DNA from: Toxorhynchites rutilus septentrionalis
Taxonomy: Eukaryota > Arthropoda > Insecta > Diptera > Culicidae
Length of the DNA stretch: 64,000 nt
Reading direction: 5' to 3'
NCBI RefSeq assembly: GCF_029784135.1
Contig: NC_073744.1
Coordinates: 105,109,266-105,173,265 of the forward strand
Shown here: positions 55,180 to 64,000 of the stretch, one piece after another
How the letters are laid out: every line of letters starts with the position of its first letter
Numbering within the stretch: position 1 is the first letter of the stretch
Notes under the pieces: generated by a model
The model's input: only the letters and a program-made list of their open reading frames with translations
Told to the model about the DNA's origin: nothing
Databases searched by the model: none
Program-made: the position numbers and the translations under genes

Positions 55180-55776
55180 TTGACGTCGTCCTAGATAACG
55201 AACTAAGGTTCAATGAGCATTTCTGCGTCACTACCGCTAAAGCGTTTGCTGCCCTTGGATTTGTTCGTCGGTGCACCAATAACTTCAGAGATGTTTACGC
55301 AATCAAATCGCTAACTGCTCATTAGTACGTAGCATTTTGGAGTATGCTGTCTGCGTGTGGTCTCCGTTTCACAGCACCCAAATCACACGAATGGAAAGAG
55401 TACAGTGTAGTTTCATTAGATGTGTTCTACGAAAACTGCCTTGGATAGATCCAGACCATCTCCCCGACTACTCGAGCCGCTGCAGACTGATCGCGTTGGA
55501 ATCGTTAGCTTCTAGGCCAACCTTCAAAAAATATTTGTGTTTGATCTGTTGAATGGAAATTTTGATTGTCCATCCTTATTATATAATGTATCATTTTATG
55601 TACCATTTCGACAACTACGTGAGCGAGATCTATTGTTTATCAATCGCCATAGGACTTCCTACGGATTCCATAACCCCTTAAAGAATTGTTTCCGTGAATT
55701 CAATAGTGCTTTTGCTGTGTTCGATTTTAACGTGTCCAAAACTGTTTTTAAAAATAGGATTAAGAATTTAATATAA
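55180..55776 (+). pseudogene. BS/jockey-like non-LTR RT C-terminal fragment
   Basis: The plus strand reads LDVVLDNELRFNEHF, AAKAF-like and TNNFRDVYAIKSL, then SILEYAVCVWSPFHSTQITRME. The next frame reads LDLLNGNFDCPSLL through INRHRTSYGFHNPLKN to VFKNRIKNLI, with a stop at 55776. This is the thumb and C-terminus after the RT catalytic box, as in BS-like elements (compare 5576-7102). An A-rich tail follows near 55820. One stop and one frameshift are visible. Confidence 0.75.
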
Positions 55777-56193
55777 GGATTCAGTCTGAGGAATTATAAA
55801 CAATTCGAGACGGTGATAAAAAAATAAATTTGTTCTGTCCATTTGTGTGCTTTCCCGAACAGTGCTGTCAATAACGAGCAACTTATCGACGACTAATGAA
55901 GGGTAAATCGTCGGATTTAATGTCTCCGTGAAAAAAGGAAAAGTAGAAGAATGGAGGAGAATACTTGCCTAGAGTATAAACAGTGGATCTCGCTGAGGCC
56001 AACTTTCATTCGGCATCGGACTGTTGAGCAATCCAGTTCACTTTGCTTTCGCTGCGTTTCGATCTAAGATTGGACCCCACCAGTGGTAATCCAACTTGGA
56101 TATCGTCGTTTGGTTTTTCTGTTCGTTTTTCGCGTTATTCGTATCGTGTGTTTTCTTTCCGCGTCATAAATTGGACGCTTCGCGTGGTGTGTG

Positions 56194-56622
56194 ATGAGCA
56201 AGAAAAAGAGGAAGGCAGGCTCAAGCCCTGCCAAAAACGAACGCATTGCCAGGGGTAATCAAATTTCGAGGCAAGCGTCATCTAATGACGCACGCGATGT
56301 TGGTGCAGTGAAAAGCGCTCGCACTGAACCGAGCCTTCGCGAGTGTAACACTGCATCGAACAACAGCGAAGTAGGCAATTTCGGCGCGTCGGTCGAAAAT
56401 GTGAACGCCGTTACCCAGGCAGCGACCAAAATCAAGCTCCCCAGGCTGGTGGTGAAGGCGGTCGCTCTTGACCAACTCATCAGCGAATTCGCATCGATGG
56501 GTGTTACAGTAGAGTACAAACTGTGTGGCATGATTCAGTCTTCTTCCAAGCAGTTAACATTGTTTGTTTTCCGTCATCATAAGGGCTTCGTTGGTGCCTT
56601 TGAGAGTGCATCAACGCATTAA
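56194..56622 (+). pseudogene. ORF1 N-terminal fragment of a jockey/BS-like element
   Basis: From the ATG at 56194 the protein begins SKKKRKAGSSPAKNERI. It is basic, then S/N-rich. It then has KLPRLVVKAVALDQLISEF and MGVTVEYKLCG, which resemble the region before the PRE/C2HC part of gag-like ORF1 proteins. It diverges after YKLCG and ends at 56622 with no zinc knuckle, so it is truncated. A roughly 220-bp leader starting near 55970 has promoter-like sequence. It may pair with the RT fragment just upstream as scrambled pieces of one family. Confidence 0.6.
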
Positions 56623-57989
56623 ACTGACGTTATGGCGAAGCAGAAGTTAAGGCCAAAAAATTATTTGAGGAATACCAAGCATCTGGAATGTCTTACTGGA
56701 ATGTTATATGTTATTTGGGTTCGCGTGCCAGTCGCAAAACTGTCTTCAACTAGGATTGCATTCGAGCTAATATTGATCATAATGAAGCAGTGCTACTGTT
56801 TTCGAGGTTGTTGATATTAACAAAAATTAAATTTCGCTTGTTTAGTCACCAAGAAAGTAAATGTCGTTCTGGAATTTTGTATGTGGTTAGGTTTCGCTTG
56901 CCAGTAGCAAAACTTCATCCACTAAGGGTGACAGCTGCGCTTCTCTCGAGAATGAGAAAGTAATGCAACTTATTTCGAGGCCACTAATATTAACAGAAGC
57001 GTTTCTTTTAAGAATAGCGCAAAATGATGAGAAGTGTTTATATTCCTAGTAGTTTCAAGCTATTAATGGATGGCTCTGTATGCATGCTATGGCGAACGCT
57101 TGTTTGGCACTTGGTTTACGTTGTACGAACGATGCCTAGAGGTGCGATTCCTTTGAGGCAATACTAAATAACATGTAGCACGATATTTGATACTTGCAAG
57201 TGTTGTCATTATTGTTGTTTCCATGCGGTGCCAAAGATATATTGATGTAGTTATGAGATGTGGAATAATGGTGCTGGTGCAACATGTATATAATCGACTG
57301 TAGCCGAGTCTATGTCAATTGCGAAAAAGGCCACCGGAATAGCGCTCGAGGAAAATTTTCAATGCATTGACATGAAATAAATTGCGATCAGCTAGTGTAT
57401 TGTTCTGCGAGGGCAATAATGAATCATCAATCAATTATCGTCGACTGATTCTACAATGAAAAAACTGTTTCAGAGATTATTCTACTAAGCAGTTGTTTCA
57501 CAACGTCACAGCATTATAGAATAATATCCGAAGGTATAAACAAGCGACTTATATATAACAGCGTAGTTCTACGTCAACAATGCGGTCGTTTGAACTATTT
57601 ATTATCAAATACGAATTCGAAATTTTTCGTTCATGCAATATAATCTCAGTACTGAATAGTCCTACAGCAACGTTATAGAAATCAAACGGAATATAGTTGA
57701 TAACGTTCATTGGATTTGCTATCTGTGAACAAACAGAAAGAAATCGATTTCTCGTTTCTTCCCGATATTTGTGTCCACTGCATCTACATACATCGAAATA
57801 GAAATTTCTGTGTAAAATATTCCGTGTAAATTATGTAAATTATGCTTTAAAGTAATTTATATCCCATCTTTATGCGTTTATATTTCACGATTTGAAAGCA
57901 TTTCAAAAATCGCCTAAAAGTTCCGACTTCGCACTTTGTATGTTAAATTTTTTTTTCGAGTGTGAAAAAGTTCTATTTCCATTTCGTTA
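56623..57989. other. No recognised gene
   Basis: Includes the tail of the repeat ending at 57590 and, at 57780-57965, a weak third copy of the CACTCGA-type MITE (compare 8930 and 17603). No supported coding sequence. Confidence 0.45.
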
Positions 57990-58430
57990 AATTTATTAAT
58001 TCCCCTCCTACAACTTGTATACATTTTGGCCCATATCTTTTCGCAGAATCTTTTCCGACCAACGAAATTTGGCTGAAAATGGATAAAAGTATTCTCTGTC
58101 CAATGAGTATTATCTCAAAAATGTGTTTTGGGTCCTTTCAAATAACTTGTTGAAATTTTCTTTAAATTAATTAATTTCCCCCAAACAAGTTGTATAGGTT
58201 TTGAGGTTTTCTTAGACCCTATTCCGACCAATGGAAATTTTACTGAAGATAGATAAAAATATTCTATCTCGAATAAGTATTGTCTCGAGAATGTGTATTG
58301 GGTCCTTTCAAATAACTTTTTTTCAATTTTGTTCAAAATAATTAATTTCTTCCATACAACTTGACCTATAAATTTTTTAATACCCTTTTTCAATTAATAA
58401 AATTGTGGCTGGAAGATAGGTAAAAGATTT
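57990..58430. repeat. ~175-bp imperfect tandem repeats within the right arm
   Basis: Two and a half units containing GGGTCCTTTCAAATAACTT and AATTAATTTCCCC, with substitutions between them. Its reverse complement is at 54480-54680. Confidence 0.65.
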
Positions 58431-58760
58431 CTCTATCGAATATGTTCGATAACTCTATTCGAACAACTTTTTTTGATTTTCAAAATTCTGTACATTTTCC
58501 TATATTGACCCATGCTCACGTTTCAGTCTATTACTTTTCTCTGTCACGATCAAGAAAAAATGAATTATGTGGAAAGATGAATGATTCAATTCTCTATCTG
58601 ATGAGCATGTTTTTGAAAGTGGTTACCTGATAAACAATCAATTCATTTCAACTGGAATAATTCATTATTCATTAAATCCAGCAAGACGTTGAACATAAAC
58701 TTGCACGCAACAAAAAATTTTATCCGCTAATTTCACACAAGTCCGTAAAGAAGGAACGCG

Positions 58761-61419
58761 AAAACGAGGAATCTCGTGAGCGGTCCGCAACGGATGGGAC
58801 GCGAAACACGAGAAATCTCGTGAGCGTGAGCAAAGTATTAAATATATTGGAGCAATCAATATTTTGCAAACAGTTTGATTTTTGTCACATTCATACTAAA
58901 TGATGAGAAACAAAATTAACTCTGAAAATGGTGAAATGCATCCAATAAAATTGAAATAATTGAAAAAAATCTACTATGTAAAATGTATGAAAATATATCT
59001 TATTTAATGTTAATATTATTCAGCTGAACAATGGGTATTACATGGGTACTACAAAGTTGTACCAATTCAATATTTCTAAAATTGTGTATCCTATTGGCGG
59101 AACAAAACTATGTACTGGTCCAATGTTCTCGGCAAATAAACACATAAACAAACAAAACATACGTTCTAAATTTTCTTTGTCTTTGCATTCTATGCATAAA
59201 TTAAGATAGTGAACTTCCTTTCGGAAGCGAAACAGACATCCGACTCATTTTGCACAGCGGCGAGAGAAATATATAGAGAAATATTTCACGGTACTCTTCT
59301 TTCGCACTCACACATATCATTTGCATTTGGAATTTCAATTACTTTTGAGCGTACCACGACGTTCATTGTTCTATGGGCGTCAAATTCTGCAGTTAACGCT
59401 CGATCAATTCGGCTAGTTCATACATAACGTTATTTCGCGCCAACCATTTTTTCGCATACAAAAGTGTTTACGTTACTGTCGATTACACGTGCATTGTCGG
59501 CGCTGTTATTGATAAACGGATTTCCTAACAGAAGTCAACAGAGTAGTAAAACAAACATCTTAAGATTGTACCTTCGCGTACATTGTTCTATATTTACAAA
59601 CGAATCACGTCTCGTGAATCGACACTATCACTTTGGTAAAGACATTATTTATGAGTTGCAATAAGCCAATCAAAATATTGAATACAAAATGAAAACGGAA
59701 ATAGGTTGGAACTGATATGCGCAGTGAAGTGTGCTAGTAGCACGTATAGATTCTAGAATGCGCATAGGAAATTTCTGCCAAAAAATCCCGCGGCATGACT
59801 AAAGTAATTTTCTAACCTATTCATTGATCTATCCAGTCTTCAGTCTTCCGAATAAAAAAGCACGTGTGCCCATGTGTGAACTTACTATGACGTCGGCGTA
59901 AATCCCGTACCGGACAATGCAATTTCACGATCATATTCCATAACCAATTAATATTCAATACGTCGTTCCATTGTAAAGTACGTTATACACGCTGTCATTG
60001 ATCTTCGCTGTGACGCTAAGTTCATTCATTTCATTGCATGGTATAAGTTTGAATGGACGTGTACAAACGACTTTTACAATTTTTCAATATTACGCAATGC
60101 AACGGAAAACAAATCGAAGATATACGCATATATACTAAAATACTAATCGAACAAAACATGCACACCTTGCGCTGTCGCTAACGGTATTATGTTATTACAC
60201 TCTTAATTCTAGAAAAAAAAGCGAACCTTTAATTTTCACACTGGGGAACCTCAATGCACTCGATGAGACGAACATATTATCGATCGGGCGACGTTGCGTC
60301 TGGAGATAATTGTCTCATATCTCTGACTAAGCATTCGGCGATAGATGATTTATAATGAAAAAACAACTTGAGCAAGGTTCTCTGGAATTAGTGAACTCTT
60401 GCAGCATGTTGCAAAACATAGAGTTAAAAAATGCCGGGCTTCAAAATTTCCCTTTCATCGCCTGCTACTCAACCGATGTCACCGATTGCATTTTCAATTA
60501 ATTTATTATGTTCTAGAAAAATCGTCTACATTATTCTTTGTATTACACGAAGAGGGCTTTATCACGGAAAGGGCAAAGTAGAATTAATGTATAAAGTTGT
60601 ATAATGAATATCATCGGTCTCTTAGAGACGACACAATTGGGTCATTCGTTTTATTTTTCCCAAATTGATGCTTATTTTCGTAAACAAATGTGATGAGTGT
60701 ACAGTACACTGTACACATGCTACTTGACGATACTCTCCATTTATTTTGTGCAAAATTTCATGAATACTTTTCTTTTTTTGATGCATATTAAAACAACACA
60801 TATTAAACTAACTAAGCGCGCATTTCGCGATTTTTGCTAATTATTAATTACTAAAAGTTGAAAAAAACGCCTGTTCTTAGCATTGAAAAATTGTACACCT
60901 TAAATTTCACCAAATAAATTAATCTTGTAAGAAGGATCTTTGCGAATTAGCGTACTTTTTTCGTCAGTGTGTGATGTCAACATCAAACCACTGCTTGGAT
61001 TTTGGTTTTTTGTTGATGTTTGAAAAAGTTTTTATCAAATTGGAAAGAAATAGATATTGTTATACGTACAATGGTTATAAGTAAGACTTGTCGTGGTAAG
61101 AAATTTCGGGAAATAGCATCTGTAGTCGGAAAACCCCACTCTCAATCATAAACAAGTGGAAATATGAAAGAGTTTGCTAAGGTAATCCCTAAGTATATTC
61201 GTGTGTATCCGTCCATTTCTTCACATACCAACTGTTCAAAATTGACGAGTCATTTAGACATATTTTTTAAAAATCCGGCAGTGATGAAACTCTTATTTCT
61301 GGAAATTTTGGCACCAAAATAAATTCATAAACGATTGTTTAAAATGAAACAGAAATCTAAGTGCATCAACTACAAAAATTGTAGGAAAAAAAGATGATAC
61401 GATTTTGAAAGATCATTTT
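58761..61419. other. Nothing recognised
   Basis: 58740-58840 has two CTCGTGAGCG-containing units. The rest is AT-rich with frames under 73 codons (for example 59209-59427) and no motif. I see no gene, tRNA or repeat border I can support. Confidence 0.45.
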
Positions 61420-61779
61420 TTTTTCCAAAATATATATTTTTATCAAGGCTCATATGGCGTAAGCCTCACGGGGCCGGGAGTTCAATACTTTGACAATTTT
61501 TCTTATTATCTATGTTAGTAATATGTAACCGATTACTCGCGGTTGGCTCGAGGTTAGTATTACAAGTATTTTCGTAATTCGGATGTTGCTGTCTCCAATG
61601 CTCTGTACGTGTTCCCGACACGGGATACTTCCTATTGGGATGCAGCTGACCCTTAATCAGCAACGCCCCCCAAGTCTGTACCTCATATCTAGCGTGGTGC
61701 GTCTTTCTCGACTCGAGGAATCCAGGATAGAATGGTCACTAACCGGCGCAATCATCAGTTCATGTAGAGTTGTCATGAG
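61420..61779 (-). mobile_element. 5'-truncated 3' end of the I-superfamily element
   Basis: In reverse complement it matches the element 3' UTR from CTCATGACAACTCTAC to the A run (TTTTGGAAAAAAAAATG on the minus strand). Flanks share only about six bases (ATCATT), so the target duplication is not convincing. No coding sequence. Confidence 0.85.
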
Positions 61780-62050
61780 TCATCATTGATGAATTACCAT
61801 GATTTAACAGAAACCCTTATCTTATCTTAGTAGGCACTGTTGACAGTATTCTGCTTTTCAGCAAGCTGTGTGCAGATTTGTACCGCAAAACAAATTGGAG
61901 AGTTTCAGGTTTCATTTCTATAATATCCTAGCTGAAACGAAAAGCTAAGAAGTAAGAAGATGCCAATAGGTTAGTTCTCTTTGAAAAAATATTACACACT
62001 CGAAACAATTGGATTTTTTTCTCGTAATTTTTGATTGCAATTGTTTTTTT
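61780..62050. other. Spacer
   Basis: AT-rich. A CACACTCGAAACAATT at 61990 may be an end of the CACTCGA MITE family. Confidence 0.35.
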
Positions 62051-62720
62051 GACGTGGGATTACGTCTTTCGGGAACATATTGCGGTACAAATTGAAAATC
62101 GGAAATCGAGTACATCGTAAAAATTGGTCAATTTCAAACGCCTATTGCTCAATCATTTGATGATGGATTGATGAAGTTTTTGCGTCAATCGATTTCGGCA
62201 CCCCATAACATTTTTTTATATTGAAGAAAATAGTATATGTCATGAAACTAACTATCGAACAATTGAAAAATCTCAACCACTATCCTAACGTAAATACCCA
62301 CTTCTGATACATGCGGCGGGTCCCTAACAGAAACATCAAAACCGAGCTGTCTGGGGGAAATCGGCATTGAAAATATATAAAAGTAAGGTGAGCTTTTGCT
62401 CCCGCCGAAATGTGTTCCCTAACAGAGACATCAAAACCAAGCTGCCTAGGGGAAATCGGCATTGCAAATATATACAAGTCGGGGGCATTTTTGTATTTCA
62501 AGTATGGTGACTATTTCAAGTATGGTGACTGATACAATTAATTCTAACAAATATAAATTAAATTTGGAACTTTAATGTTGGTTGCTTCGTGAAATTTCAT
62601 ATCAGTATATATTTCATATCATATCATGTATTGTGAAAAATTTAGCACAAGTGTAAGTGTAAAACTGTATATAGTAGCAGTTGCGTTAAAAATGACTTGA
62701 TATATAAAACGATTTATTTC
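62051..62720. repeat. Second copy of the GACGTAG-CTACGTC dispersed repeat
   Basis: Starts GACGTGGGATTACGTC then TTTCGGGAACATATT. It aligns with 47031-47850 through the CCCTAACAGAAACATCAAAACC tandem units (two units, 62315-62470) and TTGGTTGCTTCGTGAAATTTC. No right terminus seen before the window changes character. Confidence 0.75.
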
Positions 62721-63100
62721 AATTTTCATAAATTAAAACCAAGGTGTACATTCACCTTTGTTACTGACTCGATGCTCTAGGTGCCCGCAATATTGTGACA
62801 TGGTGACAGAGATTATGACAAAGCAACGTTTAGACAAAGCACTCAATATTTCTCGTATTTATGCATGGTATTACAGTGATTTTTTTGCCTTTTTTAAAAG
62901 ATAGCCTTGACAGGTCATATATACGTTGTAATGTAATAAATTCGATGCTGTTATTTATTTACATCAAATTACATTTTTCTAGATCTCCTCCACCAGTCTT
63001 CCGAAAAACACTTACACATGTCCACGCGATGTGAAAATTCCATATTTTTGTTTGAATTCGAACATGATTTTCGCTAGTATTGAATGTTTATCCCATACAC
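62721..63100. other. Nothing recognised
   Basis: AT-rich spacer before the terminal palindrome. Confidence 0.4.
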
Positions 63101-64000
63101 GAACAATTATTAACAAACATAAACATGTAAAAACAAACACGATGTTTATAATTCATGAACATCATGTACAAACATATCACCCGATGTCGCATAATTCATT
63201 GCTTTCGTTTCGTTTCTTTTCATACACGGAAAGAAATTTTCACCCCAAAACATTTCATCGTAGAATACTCTTTCACAGAAACGAACTTGAAATTTAGTTC
63301 GCATTACAAAAGTTGCTCGAATTAAGAGGCTATGAGTTCATGCACATTTTGCAAGTCTGATTAAATAATCCTTGGTTTCGTGCAAAGAAAACATTCTCTG
63401 AATAGAAAGAAGCTTTCTATGAGAATTTTTTTTGCGTGCATGTTGGCAATTGAAGTCTGGGGAACCGACTGCACAGCGGGCGACGTCGTACAAATGCTGA
63501 CCAAAAAAATAAATACCCAAAAAGTAGTTTTAGATGCAAGATGTGTGCCGCTGATCTTGCATCTTGCATCTAAAACTAATTTTTGGGTATTTTTTTTTTG
63601 GTCAGCATTTGTACGACGTCGCCCGCTGTGCAGTCGGTTCCCCAGACTTCAATTGCCAACATGCACGCAAAAAAATTCTCATAGAAAGCTTCTTTCTATT
63701 CAGAGAATGTTTTCTTTGCACGAAACCAAGGATTATTTAATCAGACTTGCAAAATGTGCATGAACTCATAGCCTCTTAATTCGAGCAACTTTTGTAATGC
63801 GAACTAAATTTCAAGTTCGTTTCTGTGAAAGAGTATTCTACGATGAAATGTTTTGGGGTGAAAATTTCTTTCCGTGTATGAAAAGAAACGAAACGAAAGC
63901 AATGAATTATGCGACATCGGGTGATATGTTTGTACATGATGTTCATGAATTATAAACATCGTGTTTGTTTTTACATGTTTATGTTTGTTAATAATTGTTC
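63101..64000. repeat. Near-perfect palindrome, continuing past the window end
   Basis: The left arm from 63101 (GAACAATTATTAACAAACAT) to 63543 is matched in reverse complement by 63560 to the last base. The loop is about 16 bases. Only a few differences are visible, mostly in A/T runs near 63510 and 63590. The reverse complement of the last base still pairs, so the arms are at least about 440 bp and probably longer. Short frames on both strands repeat the same peptide end and are mirror images, not genes. Confidence 0.93.

Larger units (their letters stand above)
54970..57590. repeat. Repeat bounded by the GACGTAGAACTACGTC-type motif
   Basis: Left terminus GACGTAGAACTACGTC at 54970-54985, followed by TTTCATT. 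Right terminus CGTAGTTCTACGTC at 57563-57576, then AACAATGCGGTCG, matching the right end at 48120-48141. The interior carries non-LTR fragments. Confidence 0.6.
51391..58760. repeat. Large inverted-repeat structure split by later insertions
   Basis: The left arm is 51391-51807 plus 54419-54720. In reverse complement it matches about 57990-58760. Matched blocks include TTTAATGAATAATGAATTATTT, AGAGAATTGAATGAATCATTCAT and TTTTACCTATCTTCCAGCCAC. The left arm was cut by the non-LTR copy at 51808-54418. The interior holds 54970-57590 and other retroelement pieces. The arms diverge by substitutions and small indels. This could be a long-TIR DNA element or an inverted duplication. Confidence 0.65.

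Noticed and set aside
61411..61790. Target duplication for the fragment at 61420-61779
   Set aside because: Only about six bases (ATCATT) match near the ends, too short to support.
63338..63763. Two ORFs with identical C-termini as a paralogous gene pair
   Set aside because: They are the same sequence read from the two arms of the palindrome.

Overview
This window looks like repeat-dense nuclear DNA from an insect. It most resembles an aedine or related culicine mosquito. The reasons are the mixture of elements: an ITmD37E transposon, mariner and Tc1 relics, CsRn1-like and mag-like Ty3 elements, RNase H-bearing I-superfamily retrotransposons, RTE, R1-like and BS-like fragments, tRNA-derived SINEs, and many TA-flanked MITEs. 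There are no operons, ribosome binding sites or bacterial genes. Species is an inference; I ran no database search.

Layout. 1-8.3 kb: a reverse-strand mag-like gag/pro/RT relic, a non-LTR tail, a tRNA-derived SINE, a BS-like RT relic, a 52-bp ultra-truncated retrotransposon with a 16-bp target duplication, and a dead Tc1. 9.5-15.4 kb: a nearly full-length I-superfamily element with intact ORF1 and an ORF2 broken by one stop, small deletions and a homopolymer slip. 15.6-15.9 kb: a tail fragment of the same family in reverse. 16.0-17.3 kb: a complete ITmD37E transposon with intact 339-aa transposase, near-perfect TIRs and TA flanks. 17.6-21 kb: MITEs and a perfect 59-bp tandem duplication. 21.1-26.7 kb: a mariner transposase apparently split by a 5-kb composite repeat that carries three degenerate histone H3 copies, two of them as arms of a ~1.2-kb palindrome. 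26.7-32.5 kb: R1-like, SINE, DD37E-like and RTE relics.

33.4-38.8 kb: a Ty3 (CsRn1-like) element with both LTRs and a tRNA-Trp-type PBS. Two non-LTR retrotransposons have inserted into it in opposite orientations, each with a target duplication. 39.8-40.3 kb: the only convincing host coding sequence, a terminal exon on the minus strand. 40.7-46.7 kb: a MITE, an RT fragment, an in-frame 72-bp duplication, a 493-bp tandem duplication with intron-like sequence, and a possible 5' UTR exon. Much of this lies between inverted copies of one repeat.

46.7-48.4 kb: a repeat with ACGCGG-rich ends. 49-49.6 kb: a truncated non-LTR with a 12-bp TSD. 50-51.3 kb: a mariner with perfect 27-bp TIRs but a broken ORF. 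51.4-58.8 kb: a long inverted-repeat structure whose left arm was split by a second copy of the I-superfamily element (open reading frame for two thirds of ORF2) and whose interior holds further retrotransposon pieces. 58.8-61.4 kb: AT-rich DNA with nothing recognised. 62-62.7 kb: a dispersed repeat. 63.1 kb to the window end: a near-perfect palindrome that runs off the window.

The genes do not form a pathway. The region is a stratified transposon nest, and target duplications allow several insertions to be ordered in time. The most unusual content is the histone H3-derived repeat family, followed by the intact ITmD37E, the terminal palindrome and the recurrent 16-bp palindromic terminus.
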